NCBI GenBank assembly: GCA_018061065.1
Contig: JAGOUV010000008.1
Span: 1-59,278, forward strand
Length of the DNA stretch: 59,278 nucleotides
Reading direction: 5' to 3'
Source of the DNA: Candidatus Altimarinota bacterium
Lineage (GTDB): Bacteria > Patescibacteriota > Gracilibacteria > UBA1369 > UM-FILTER-53-11
Shown here: one piece after another, positions 34,716-43,617 of the stretch
How the letters are laid out: each line of letters starts with the position of its first letter
How positions within the stretch are numbered: the first letter of the stretch is position 1
The notes under the pieces: generated by a model
Databases searched by the model: none
What the model was told of the DNA's origin: nothing
Seen by the model: only the letters and a program-made list of their open reading frames with translations
Made by a program: the position numbers and the translations under genes

Positions 34716-35660
34716 ATGGACGCCAAACAATTTCTCATCGAGTTTAGAGAGCTGTATCGCAGCACTCCACAGATTTCTCACTGGACGCGCCAGAGCGAAA
34801 ACTGCGACTACGGTGATATTATTGTCGTCTCAAAAAACTCCTACATGTGCTTCTGGAGCTCAAATATGGACGCGAGCTTCTACTGTCACGAATCACGCAA
34901 AGATATCTCTTGCACGGACTGCACCTTCTGCGAAGAGTGCGAGCTGTGCTACGAGTGTATCGATTGCACTAAGTGCTATAACTGCAACAGCTGCCAGGAC
35001 TGCAAACAATGCATCGACTGCGAGCTCTCGTTTGGCTGCACTGGCTGTAGTAATTGCTACGGCTGTGTGGGTCTCCAGCGCAAGCAGTTTTACATATTCA
35101 ATAAGCCCTATTCCAAGGCCGACTACTTCCAGAAAATCACGGAACTCAAACAGCTTCCCCGCGAAGAATTACTTCAGGAATTTGAAAAGGTAAAGCGCGC
35201 AACTCCCCTGCTCTACATGCATCAGCTCGACAATGAAAACTCTTTTGGCGACTACTTATCCCACAGCAAAAATAGCTTCTGGTGTTTCGACAGCTTCAAC
35301 TGCGAAGACTCAATGTATATTTTTAATGCAAACTTAGAGCGCGGTGCAAAAGACTCAGCCGACTGCGGACCCATGATAAACACCGTTGAACAATCATACG
35401 ATATTGCGTTTGCCGGATTTTTATTCAACTGCCAGCACATCTACTGGTGCGACTACCTCTCCGACAGTCAGTGGTGCTCAAACCTCTGGAACTCGCAAAA
35501 CTGCTTTGGCTGCGTCTACATGAAAAATAAACAATATCACTTTCTCAACAAGCCGCTGCCAAAAGAAGAGTACGAAAATATCACGAGCCGCCTCTCAAAA
35601 GAGCTTAGGGAGATGGGAATAATCGATCTCTACGACTGTCTTTACAAAAATATTTCATAA
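34716..35660 (+). CDS. Cysteine-rich protein with a Cys-x-x ladder (core form, no zinc ribbons)
   Basis: The 314-residue protein has an exceptional ladder: from C66 to C117 every third residue is Cys, except Ser at 105 (17 of 18 positions). After it come YGCVGLQRKQFYIFNKPYSK and, near the end, FGCVYMKNKQYHFLNKPLPKEEYE-type motifs shared with the proteins at 36404 and 48716. In those longer relatives zinc ribbons flank this core; here they are missing. Similar cysteine-rich proteins are common in candidate-phyla genomes and have no known function. Metal or cluster binding, or a cross-linked solenoid, is inference. The start is ATG 34716; a TTG upstream overlaps the promoter box. Confidence 0.8.
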   Translation: MDAKQFLIEFRELYRSTPQISHWTRQSENCDYGDIIVVSKNSYMCFWSSNMDASFYCHESRKDISCTDCTFCEECELCYECIDCTKCYNCNSCQDCKQCIDCELSFGCTGCSNCYGCVGLQRKQFYIFNKPYSKADYFQKITELKQLPREELLQEFEKVKRATPLLYMHQLDNENSFGDYLSHSKNSFWCFDSFNCEDSMYIFNANLERGAKDSADCGPMINTVEQSYDIAFAGFLFNCQHIYWCDYLSDSQWCSNLWNSQNCFGCVYMKNKQYHFLNKPLPKEEYENITSRLSKELREMGIIDLYDCLYKNIS

Positions 35661-35680
35661 TTTATAATCCCACACACAAT

Positions 35681-36400
35681 ATGAATACTTCTGAAAAATT
35701 AGTCACGAGCGTACCGTTTGATGCCAATGATTTTAAGGGCTCAGAGGGTGGAGAAAGGATCTTAGGCAAAAAAGTATTACAGGCAATTGCACTGATTAGA
35801 GGAGGATTCGAAACTGAAGGCTTAAACCAAGACTTTGCCATACCTCCGCTGATGAGCGTAAGAAGTGGTCATGCAAGAGTCGTGGGGCAATTTTTAGCCC
35901 GTGTAAATCAACAAATTGGTGGTGGCGTCACTGAGGCACGCCTCACTGAAAATGACTGGCTGAGTAAAATTGGCGTAAATTTGAGAAGCTTTAGTCTACA
36001 GCCGCGCACCGCAGAGGGCGACGTGGACTTGGGAAAATTATTGGGCATGAATAGCGCCCCTACCGTTGGCATAAATGCGCGTGTCGAAGAGCCAGCAACA
36101 TCTTTACGCAGTGCACTTATTGGCTTTCAGCCGGGGAAAAACATCCAAGAAGTATTACAAGACATGAGTGGAAGCTTACGGGCACGTATCATCGGCGCAG
36201 ATGAAAAAATTGATTTTGATGAAGATACTCTGGGTGCAATAGACTCAATTAATGGAGTTACTGCAAACGACAATCAGCTGCTCGTCATTCAGGCAGATAT
36301 CGTCGACGAGGCACTTCTAATTACCTCTGGGATTCCCCATCGCTTCCTCTCCACCAGAGACGGTATGCGCGATCAACTCTACTTCTGCATCTACAATTAG
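35681..36400 (+). CDS. Unknown 239-residue protein
   Basis: This soluble mixed alpha/beta protein has no signal or membrane segment. It contains a Gly-rich GHARVVGQFLARVNQQIGGG segment and an acidic stretch IDFDEDTLGAID. It follows the cysteine-rich gene by 20 nt, so co-transcription is likely. It ends 3 nt from the stop of the opposing cysteine-rich gene. I do not recognise it. Confidence 0.65.
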   Translation: MNTSEKLVTSVPFDANDFKGSEGGERILGKKVLQAIALIRGGFETEGLNQDFAIPPLMSVRSGHARVVGQFLARVNQQIGGGVTEARLTENDWLSKIGVNLRSFSLQPRTAEGDVDLGKLLGMNSAPTVGINARVEEPATSLRSALIGFQPGKNIQEVLQDMSGSLRARIIGADEKIDFDEDTLGAIDSINGVTANDNQLLVIQADIVDEALLITSGIPHRFLSTRDGMRDQLYFCIYN

Positions 36401-36403
36401 ACG

Positions 36404-38002
36404 CTAGCCTGCAACCTCTTGCAGATAGCATTTTTCGCAGTACACGGGCTCAGGACGTTCGGGCGCATACGTGCTAAACATCTGATCCCCGCACTTTGTG
36501 CACGGACGACGATAGATACGTCGAGGATTTTTTAGCGCACGACGCTCACGATGACGACACAACCAACAATGAATGGGGTGCGGAACTCCCATGTCCTGAT
36601 AAAATTTCATTTCTGATTCAACAAGTTTGAAATTCTTTTTACACGTCGCACACGAAATTGCATCATTTACTGGCTCAAAGAGACGTGGTTCTTCATCACG
36701 CCACTTCCAGCCACGCACAAGAGTTTCTTCTTTAGTTAAAGGGAAATACTCATAGGCCACCGAGTCATTGTAGGCAAACGGTGACATCTGGACGGGCAAG
36801 AACTCACCAAACTCCCCCATTCTCCGCATATGCTCAATAATCTGCGGCACCAAGTGCTCATACTCCTCCTTCGTATATTGCATATTTAAAATGCAGTATT
36901 TTTTCTTTCGCAATCCAATGCATCCAAATAAATTTTCATTTCCTAAGCATAGATCACTATACGTGCAATTCACATTCCCCTGCCACATATTCATGCTGAA
37001 ACGGCAATTAATTATATCGTCCGCGCTCGAGACCATCTCATAACACAACTCACTGTGCGACCCGATGAAGTCCCAATCATAAATATCATTTGCATCATTT
37101 AAATGGCTTGAGTACTTAACATCCTGAAGATTATACGAATCGAAACAATACTGCGCATTTTTTGTATTTTTCAAATAATCTCCGACGGAATTTTCACAAT
37201 TCGTTACCGTCAAATATTTTCGCGGCTGTTTTTCCCACACTGTTTTTGCAATTTCCCAGGCATGCGCAACACCTTCCCGAGTTTTCAAATTAAGCTGCTC
37301 TAAAAAGGCTTTATATTCGTCGGGAGTGACCTTTTTATTGTAAATTAAATAGGACTGATTTCGTTGTCCTGTAGAGAAAATACAGTTATGACAGTTACGC
37401 ATATCATAGCAGAAAAACTGTTCACTGCAGCTATCCAACATGCTTGAGAAAAAACACCGTTCGGACTTATGAATATTAATCACTTGGAAGCAAAATCGTG
37501 AATCAAATGTGAAGTCAAAATCAACACATCGGTAATTACGATCGCTGAAACGACCATACAAAGAATCCTCATTATAATCCGCCGTCGAAACTAAATAACT
37601 ATTCTTATTTCTAAATGAGTAATTGCTGTAGTAACTATTCTCGTTTGAAATTGAGTTCAGTGACATGCGGGGAACCACACGACGCAGCTCATCAAGCTGC
37701 TGAAAAAACGGCCTACTAAAGTCAACTTCGCGCCCGTAGCTCAGCGGATCCCAGTTATCTTTCCACCACTCATCCTGATCATAAATTGTATATCCGGCGG
37801 CGGGATCATACATGGAAAGAACTTTTTTCCCGCTTTTTGCGCATACGGTATGGAAAAAACTCACCTCACTTCTAAAGGCAAGTCGGCGTTGTTGTCTGCA
37901 AGGCGGACAAAGCGTTGGCGGTGGCACATTCATTTTTTCATAAAACTTTTCGTCCTCTGCGGTAATGGGGAACTGCTGTTGGCACTGCAAACAATGAGTC
38001 AT
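36404..38002 (-). CDS. Cysteine-rich protein flanked by zinc ribbons, paralogue 2
   Basis: A 532-residue protein. The N-terminal zinc ribbon has C4, C7, C32 and C35 with the spacer FYEKMNVPPP and CPPCRQQRR. A similar ribbon (CATCKKNF through CWLCRHRERR) and a further CTKCGD/CEKCY pair close the C-terminus. The middle (about 120-420) is Cys/Tyr/Asn/Phe-rich with repeated short strands such as CFDSYNL, CENSVGDYLK and FGCIGLRKKKYCI, the last shared with the proteins at 34716 and 48716. The two long paralogues align over their whole length, including DEWW and YGR segments near residue 80. The family is recognised from candidate-phyla genomes only as uncharacterised. Confidence 0.8.
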   Translation of the reverse strand: MTHCLQCQQQFPITAEDEKFYEKMNVPPPTLCPPCRQQRRLAFRSEVSFFHTVCAKSGKKVLSMYDPAAGYTIYDQDEWWKDNWDPLSYGREVDFSRPFFQQLDELRRVVPRMSLNSISNENSYYSNYSFRNKNSYLVSTADYNEDSLYGRFSDRNYRCVDFDFTFDSRFCFQVINIHKSERCFFSSMLDSCSEQFFCYDMRNCHNCIFSTGQRNQSYLIYNKKVTPDEYKAFLEQLNLKTREGVAHAWEIAKTVWEKQPRKYLTVTNCENSVGDYLKNTKNAQYCFDSYNLQDVKYSSHLNDANDIYDWDFIGSHSELCYEMVSSADDIINCRFSMNMWQGNVNCTYSDLCLGNENLFGCIGLRKKKYCILNMQYTKEEYEHLVPQIIEHMRRMGEFGEFLPVQMSPFAYNDSVAYEYFPLTKEETLVRGWKWRDEEPRLFEPVNDAISCATCKKNFKLVESEMKFYQDMGVPHPIHCWLCRHRERRALKNPRRIYRRPCTKCGDQMFSTYAPERPEPVYCEKCYLQEVAG

Positions 38003-38028
38003 ATATGAGCATATGATAACATAGGTCT

Positions 38029-38439
38029 ATGCGCTATTGGATTGTAAAAACCGAGCCCTCCACCTACTCTTGGGAAACGTTTGAAAAAGAGAAGTCAACG
38101 TTCTGGAATGGCGTGCGTAATTACCAGGCGCGCAACAATATGCGCCTCATGAAAAAAGGCGATATGGTGTTGTTTTATCATTCAGGCGACGAACGGCAGA
38201 TTGTAGGAATTGCAAAAGTTACAAAAGAGGCCTATCCCGATCACACGGCAAAAGATCCGCAGTGGTGCATGGTGGATATTTCATACGTAAAACCGTTGAA
38301 AAAACCAGTGACACTTACGCAGGTTAAACTCGTGCCCGAGCTCAAAGATATGAAGCTCGTAAAACAAGGCCGACTCTCTGTAGCAGAGGTCAGTGAAAAG
38401 GAGTTTCAGATGGTGCTTTCGCTGGGAGAAACCAAGTAG
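38029..38439 (+). CDS. EVE-domain protein
   Basis: A 136-residue stand-alone EVE domain: YWIVKTEPSTYSWETF at the start, WNGVRNYQARNNMRLMKKGDMVLFYHSG, IVGIAKVTKEAYPD, and WCMVDISYV. EVE domains bind modified bases in nucleic acids. It diverges from the cysteine-rich gene and is followed 7 nt later by the 3' end of a tRNA gene on the other strand. Confidence 0.92.
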   Translation: MRYWIVKTEPSTYSWETFEKEKSTFWNGVRNYQARNNMRLMKKGDMVLFYHSGDERQIVGIAKVTKEAYPDHTAKDPQWCMVDISYVKPLKKPVTLTQVKLVPELKDMKLVKQGRLSVAEVSEKEFQMVLSLGETK

Positions 38440-38446
38440 AAAGTCT

Positions 38447-38521
38447 TGGAGCGGGTAGCGGGAATCGAACCCGCATCCTAGGTTTGGAAAACCCATGTAC
38501 TAACCATTGTACTATACCCGC
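38447..38521 (-). tRNA. tRNA-Gly (anticodon TCC)
   Basis: The minus strand folds with acceptor GCGGGTA/TACCCGC, anticodon loop TTTCCAA with anticodon TCC, T arm GCGGGTTCGATTCCCGC and an encoded CCA (38447-38449). Confidence 0.94.
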
Positions 38522-38557
38522 AAAAGCAAAGAGCAGGCCGATTATAACAGAGTTTTT

Positions 38558-39955
38558 TTACAACTCAAAGATCTCCCCCGGCCCAGGTGCAAAGACGTTC
38601 TTATAGCCCTGTTCCTCAAGGATGCTCTTAAACATAAGACCTTGGTTTTCTTCACCGTGAACCAGGAATATATTTTCAAGCCCTTTAATATGGGCAATAT
38701 AATCAATCAAGTCACTGCGATCGGCGTGAGCAGAAAATGCATCCATCACCACAACCTCTGCACGCAGCGAGTATGGCTCGCCAAAAATCTTCACAATCTG
38801 CTGTTTTTCAAGAAGCTTACGTCCCAGTGTATTCTGCGCCATATATCCGACAATCAAAATCGTGTTACGTGGATCTTCAACATTATTTTTCAAGTGGTGC
38901 AAAATACGACCGTGCTCACACATTCCCGCAGATGAGATAATAATACAGGGGCTCTTCACATTATTCAGATCCTTAGAGTCCTCTACATCGGTAATGTACT
39001 TCAAACGGCCAAAACCAAAGGGATTTTTCTGATCGTGCAAAAACGTCTTCCACGTATCCTCGTCTAAACACTCGGGATGCGAGGTGAAAATTTCCGTAAG
39101 ATTTACCGCGAGCGGGCTATCCACAAAAATCGGAATTTCCGGAATGCGTTTTTCTTGAAATAAAATATTCAAATAATAAACAATTTCCTGCGTGCGCTCC
39201 AATGCAAAGGCGGGAATAATAATTTTTCCTCCACGTCTACATGTGCGATTAACAATTTCCTCAAGCTGCTTATCAACATCCAAAATTGACTTGTGGAAGC
39301 GGTTTCCATAGGTACTCTCCACGAGCAAAATATCGGCGCGTTCAATCTGTACCGGATCACGTAAGAGCGGCAAATTTTTGCGGCCAAGGTCTCCCGTATA
39401 CACCACAATCCTCTGCTTGCCGGTATCTTTGTCATCGATAATTAATACAATCTGTGACGAACCAAGAATATGCCCCGCATCGCGGAAGGCGACGAGAATT
39501 CCTGGAAAAATTTCAAAAGGGCGATCGTAACTCATACCAATAAATTGGCCGAGTGTCGTACGCGCATCATCCACCGTATATAACGGCTGAATTGCAGGCA
39601 GACCCTTTTTAGCCGCACGAGCATTGAGATACATTGTTTCATGCTCTTGAATCGCTGCACTATCAAGCAACATGTGTGCGGTAATATCACGCGTCGCATG
39701 TGTAGAATAAATCGGTCCACGGTAGCCTGCACGCACGAGCGTGGGCAAATTTCCCGAGTGGTCGATGTGCGCATGTGACAAAAGCACCGCGTCAATCTTA
39801 CTGACATCATCAGACATCGTACGATTCTTAATTTCAGATTCCTTGCGATTTCCCTGCGCCATTCCAAAGTCCAAGTAAATGCGTTTTCCGTTGGCCTCGA
39901 TAAGATGGCGTGAGCCCGTCACTTCTTTTGCCGCTCCGTGGAATTTTATTTTCAT
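38558..39955 (-). CDS. Beta-CASP metallo-beta-lactamase RNA nuclease (CPSF73-like)
   Basis: The 465-residue protein begins IKFHGAAKEVTGSRHLIE and has the MBL metal motif LSHAHIDHSG, then DAGHILGSSQ, YTGDLGR and STYGNR. The beta-CASP part shows PAFALERTQE, IISSAGMCEHGRI, VGYMAQNTLGRKL and the last metal site DAFSAHADRSDL. These enzymes cut or trim RNA. Its leader is longer than most here, with TATACT/TACAAT more than 20 nt before the ATG. Confidence 0.93.
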   Translation of the reverse strand: MKIKFHGAAKEVTGSRHLIEANGKRIYLDFGMAQGNRKESEIKNRTMSDDVSKIDAVLLSHAHIDHSGNLPTLVRAGYRGPIYSTHATRDITAHMLLDSAAIQEHETMYLNARAAKKGLPAIQPLYTVDDARTTLGQFIGMSYDRPFEIFPGILVAFRDAGHILGSSQIVLIIDDKDTGKQRIVVYTGDLGRKNLPLLRDPVQIERADILLVESTYGNRFHKSILDVDKQLEEIVNRTCRRGGKIIIPAFALERTQEIVYYLNILFQEKRIPEIPIFVDSPLAVNLTEIFTSHPECLDEDTWKTFLHDQKNPFGFGRLKYITDVEDSKDLNNVKSPCIIISSAGMCEHGRILHHLKNNVEDPRNTILIVGYMAQNTLGRKLLEKQQIVKIFGEPYSLRAEVVVMDAFSAHADRSDLIDYIAHIKGLENIFLVHGEENQGLMFKSILEEQGYKNVFAPGPGEIFEL

Positions 39956-39988
39956 ATTTCTGGTTTGTTATTCAGTATATTGTACCAC

Positions 39989-40018
39989 AAAAAGGGCCCC
40001 TTTAGCGAGGGGCCCCTT
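39989..40018 (-). terminator. Intrinsic terminator of the HEATH-motif protein gene
   Basis: GGGGCCC and GGGCCCC form a strong stem with a short CTCGCTAAA-type loop, and TTTTTG follows on the minus strand. It lies 22 nt after the stop codon of the gene at 40040. Confidence 0.85.
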
Positions 40019-40039
40019 GGAAGTCATTTTAAGTACTAC

Positions 40040-41482
40040 TTACGCTGCCTCTCTTACTTTTCTATCAATCTTATCCTTAAATGCCTGGCCATCAACCAAT
40101 CCCTCGGAGTGCATACCAACTGCCAATGTAGCATCTACGCCAGCTGTATTAATTGCTGTCCTATAGGCACGGCTACCTTCGTAATAAGCTGGGGCATAAC
40201 ACATTCCTCCAGGCAACTGTCTCCAGAATTTTTTCTGTTCGCGTGGAGTAGCATCTGGGTCACGCTTTCCTCCATATTTAAATCCAATATGTTCAGTCTG
40301 AAGCAATCTCTTTTCAATATAATCTCTAATTGTCATACGGCGTTGGAAACCATCTTCAATACCAGCAAATTCTTGATTCCAACCAACTGCAGCAACCATA
40401 CGTGCAATATCTTGCAAACGATCCTGAAGCATAACAATACCCATCTCTGGGCCACAATCATCGACAACATTTTGCAACGTGCCACCGTGGAGCATTTCCT
40501 TCATTACCTGAGCCAACCCCTCTTCATTCACTGCGCGTGGAGAACTCATGGTAAGAAGCGCAGATTCAGGTCCCAGTTTCCCGGCACGACGCTGAATATC
40601 CATACAGAAGGCATTCAACCAGTGTGTCGCCTCATGCTCAGCAACATAACGAATATCGGTTTCCGTAGCAGGACGCCCGGCATTCCACTCAAAATTTGCA
40701 GCACCTGTAGCAGGCTTAGTATTAGTGCTTCCAATATATGAAAGACCTGCATCGAAGCTCATCTCAGGGAGTACATTCAATGTATAAGCACTTGTATCAA
40801 TCTGGCTTACCACGTTTCTCAGTGCAGGAACACGTTCAGCAATAACTTTCTTTGCTCTATCAATAAATTGGGTAACTGCATCAGTAATAATTTCCTTGAT
40901 TCTCGCATCATCACCACTTCCAAGATGAGGCTTGCTGTGCTCCCATGCACGGACATTATCACTCATCGTTTTTGGGTTTGTGACATGTACCCCCTCCTGT
41001 GCAAGCAAGGCCAGCATATGATCACGCGTTGCATCTATCTCTCCCTTAAACTGGCCCAATTCTGGAGCGTCCTTACCGGTGACCATGCGCCATGTTTCAT
41101 TGAAAGCGGGCGTTGCATTACCACCAAGTGAATAACGAAGACGAAGTTCAGCTACGCCAATTTCTCTTAATAAAACTCCTTTGCGGTCTTCATCGATAGT
41201 AGGATTTGTATTAAGAATGTTGCGAAGTCTAGTTGCAAGTTCAAACAGATCTTGCTTAGAAATAATATCAGCTGCATCTCCGCCTTTATCGGCATATACA
41301 CCTGGCGGTGGTAAATCATGTTTACGCATATCTGCATCTACCATTCCATGATCGGCAATACTATCTGAGTAGGGATTGTCTCCCTCTACAATATCTACCG
41401 CGTGCAAAAGGTTGCGATACCCATGATCAAACTCACTACCTTCACCGATTGGATCGATACTTTCTTGAAGTTGTTCACTCAT
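40040..41482 (-). CDS. Unknown protein with HExxH-type zinc metallopeptidase motif
   Basis: The 480-residue soluble protein is unrecognised overall but contains H283-E-A-T-H287 in VAEHEATHWLNAF. About 33 residues later NEEGLAQVMKEML offers a third Glu ligand (E320 or E321), the arrangement of gluzincin peptidases. No signal peptide is visible, so it would act in the cytoplasm or be exported by an unknown route. The acidic N-terminus contains no domain I can name. Confidence 0.6.
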   Translation of the reverse strand: MSEQLQESIDPIGEGSEFDHGYRNLLHAVDIVEGDNPYSDSIADHGMVDADMRKHDLPPPGVYADKGGDAADIISKQDLFELATRLRNILNTNPTIDEDRKGVLLREIGVAELRLRYSLGGNATPAFNETWRMVTGKDAPELGQFKGEIDATRDHMLALLAQEGVHVTNPKTMSDNVRAWEHSKPHLGSGDDARIKEIITDAVTQFIDRAKKVIAERVPALRNVVSQIDTSAYTLNVLPEMSFDAGLSYIGSTNTKPATGAANFEWNAGRPATETDIRYVAEHEATHWLNAFCMDIQRRAGKLGPESALLTMSSPRAVNEEGLAQVMKEMLHGGTLQNVVDDCGPEMGIVMLQDRLQDIARMVAAVGWNQEFAGIEDGFQRRMTIRDYIEKRLLQTEHIGFKYGGKRDPDATPREQKKFWRQLPGGMCYAPAYYEGSRAYRTAINTAGVDATLAVGMHSEGLVDGQAFKDKIDRKVREAA

Positions 41483-41542
41483 AATAAAAATAGTTACAGG
41501 GAGCTACAATACTACTATGGCTAATTATGTCAAGGTACCAAC

Positions 41543-41797
41543 TTAGGCCTTCAAAAGCAGGTCCAACTCTCCTTTTTGCTCCAATGCACTCAAATCATCA
41601 AAGCCTCCTACATGCTTCTCATTTATAAAAATCTGAGGCACCGTTAAGCGTCCGGATTTTGCGATCATCTCTTCGCGAATGCTATCTGAAGCCTCGATGT
41701 CTATCTCTGTCCACGTCTGTCCTTTTTGCTTTAAAAGGGCTTTGGCAGCCACACAATAGGGACACACTTTTTTTGTATACATGATGATATTAGCCAT
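41543..41797 (-). CDS. grxC: Glutaredoxin
   Basis: An 84-residue thioredoxin-fold protein with active site VCPYC, the cis-Pro segment LTVPQIFI and the GSH-binding GGFDDLSALE. It reduces disulfides or glutathione-mixed disulfides. TATACT lies 6 nt before the ATG. The gene for the 119-residue unknown protein lies 20 nt upstream on the same strand. Confidence 0.94.
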   Translation of the reverse strand: MANIIMYTKKVCPYCVAAKALLKQKGQTWTEIDIEASDSIREEMIAKSGRLTVPQIFINEKHVGGFDDLSALEQKGELDLLLKA

Positions 41798-41817
41798 GCA
41801 TCGAGTATAGCACTAAC

Positions 41818-42177
41818 TTAATTCAACCACTGCTGACCACGCTGTGAGAGGGCAATTTTACCGCGTATATTTTCCGTAATTTTTCCTGCAAGAAGTCTCG
41901 AATCTATATCTCCCTCTTTTTCGAATGCAAGTCGACGAACATCTTCACCTTTTGCTTTCAACTGATCGGCCATCGCATCTTTTACTTGCATCCAAAGCTT
42001 ATGATCCAGACTGTCATCCGTGTGCGCATCTCCAAAATCAATTAAATAATCGTCAAAAGTCTGCAAGTCCTCAAAAGGCAGCAAACGAATGTCTTTTGCA
42101 AACTCCCCTGCCTTACGAGCAAGGTCTAGGATATTGAGCAATCCAGGGCGGATATGGAGCACATTTTTATTTTCCAT
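41818..42177 (-). CDS. Unknown 119-residue protein
   Basis: A soluble, mostly helical protein with central DYLIDFGDAHTDD and a basic, RGKI-containing end. It diverges from rlmD across 35 bp and precedes glutaredoxin on the same strand. No family is recognised. Confidence 0.6.
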   Translation of the reverse strand: MENKNVLHIRPGLLNILDLARKAGEFAKDIRLLPFEDLQTFDDYLIDFGDAHTDDSLDHKLWMQVKDAMADQLKAKGEDVRRLAFEKEGDIDSRLLAGKITENIRGKIALSQRGQQWLN

Positions 42178-42212
42178 TTTGTTTTTGTATCTATTAATTA
42201 TACCATGCAGAG

Positions 42213-43616
42213 GTGAAAAAAGGCGACCATATAGACGTTTTGATACATGACTTGGCTTTTGGAGGCGAGGCGGTTGGAAAAATGATCGTGGACGGAAAGG
42301 CCGGTGACTTCATCGTTTTTGTTGATGGCGCGACACTTGCTGGTGAAGTCGTGACCGTAGCACTGGATAAAGTTAAGAAAAACTTTGCCCATGGAAGACT
42401 AGTAAAAGTAAGTGCTCCCGGGGCTGAACGCATTACTCCCCGCTGTAAACATTTTGGCATTTGTGGGGGCTGCAGTCTTCAGCACATGCCCTATGAGCAA
42501 CAGCTCAAGTGGAAGGAAAAAATGGTGCGTGATGCGTTAGAAAAAATTGGAGGCTTAAATGGCGTTGAGATTATGCCGATTGTGGGCTGCAGCGAGCCGT
42601 GGTTTTATCGAAATAAAATGGAGTATAGCTTCGATGGCCGCGAGGGCGGTGATGTAGTGGTGGGCCTTCATCCTAAAAAAAGTTTCCGAGAGGTTTTTGA
42701 TTTAGAAGAATGTTTTTTGGAGTCAGAGTTATCCGTGGCGATTATGAAGCGTGTCGAGCGCTGGGCAAATGAGCGCAAAATAAGTGGCTATCATTTTGGA
42801 AGAAATGCCGGCATGCTGAGGAATTTGGCCGTACGCGAGGGTAAAAACACGGGTGAGGTGCTCGTGAATCTGATGACCAATGGCGATGATTTTCCCAAAG
42901 AAAAAGAGCTCGTTGAAATTATGCAAAAAGAATTTCCGCAGATTACATCTTTTTATCGAACCTCGATTTTAGTACGAAAAGGATTCCGCACTGCGATGAA
43001 TGAGAATCTCCTCTATGGTAAAAAAACGCTGACCGAAACGCTGACGGTTTTAACCAAAGCCGGCGAACAAACCCTGCACTTTGAGATTCTACCGCAGGCA
43101 TTTTTTCAACCAAATACACGTCAGGCACAGAAATTATATGAAACAGTTCTTGCCTTTGCAGAGCCAGAAAAAGACAATCGCGTGATGGATTTATTTTGTG
43201 GTACGGGAACTATAGGCATGTTTTTTGCAAAGATCGGATGCAGTGTTATGGGAGTTGATTTAAATGAATCGGCAATTATTAACGCGCGTGAAAATGCTGC
43301 TTCAAACCAAATTTCCAATATCGAATTTATAGCCAAGGATGTAAACAAATTATTTGCCAGCGGCCCGCTTCCCTCTTCACTCTATGACCTGCTTGTGACC
43401 GACCCTCCCCGCAACGGCATCGACCCCAAACCTCTCGAAGCAATTTTGGAGATGCGCATTCCTCGCTGGATTTACGTCTCGTGCAACCCCACTACCCTTG
43501 CGCGTGACCTGCAGATTGCAACCTCACACGGCTACACGGTAAAAAAAGTGCAGCCCGTTGATATGTTCCCACAGACGTATCATGTAGAAACCGTCGTACT
43601 ACTGGAACTTGCTTAG
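42213..43616 (+). CDS. rlmD: 23S rRNA (uracil-5-)-methyltransferase, RlmD/RumA type
   Basis: The 467-residue protein has an N-terminal TRAM-like domain, the iron-sulfur segment CKHFGICGGCSLQH, and a Rossmann SAM domain with DLFCGTGTIGMFF, VDLNESAI and DPPRNGID. The catalytic Cys lies in YVSCNPTTLARDL. It methylates a uridine of 23S rRNA or of tRNA; the family members are hard to tell apart. The start is GTG 42213, 8 nt after TATACC. It ends 1 nt before the opposing gene. Confidence 0.9.
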   Translation: MKKGDHIDVLIHDLAFGGEAVGKMIVDGKAGDFIVFVDGATLAGEVVTVALDKVKKNFAHGRLVKVSAPGAERITPRCKHFGICGGCSLQHMPYEQQLKWKEKMVRDALEKIGGLNGVEIMPIVGCSEPWFYRNKMEYSFDGREGGDVVVGLHPKKSFREVFDLEECFLESELSVAIMKRVERWANERKISGYHFGRNAGMLRNLAVREGKNTGEVLVNLMTNGDDFPKEKELVEIMQKEFPQITSFYRTSILVRKGFRTAMNENLLYGKKTLTETLTVLTKAGEQTLHFEILPQAFFQPNTRQAQKLYETVLAFAEPEKDNRVMDLFCGTGTIGMFFAKIGCSVMGVDLNESAIINARENAASNQISNIEFIAKDVNKLFASGPLPSSLYDLLVTDPPRNGIDPKPLEAILEMRIPRWIYVSCNPTTLARDLQIATSHGYTVKKVQPVDMFPQTYHVETVVLLELA

Positions 43617-43617
43617 A

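Noticed and set aside
34911-35066. Tandem DNA repeat or CRISPR-like array in the cysteine ladder
   Set aside because: The periodicity is at protein level (three codons) with variable codons between Cys; there are no spaced identical DNA repeats.
34660-35193. Overlapping plus-strand frame inside the cysteine-rich gene
   Set aside because: Its Ala/Ser/Thr-rich product arises from reading the periodic TGC/TGT codons in another frame; no independent support.
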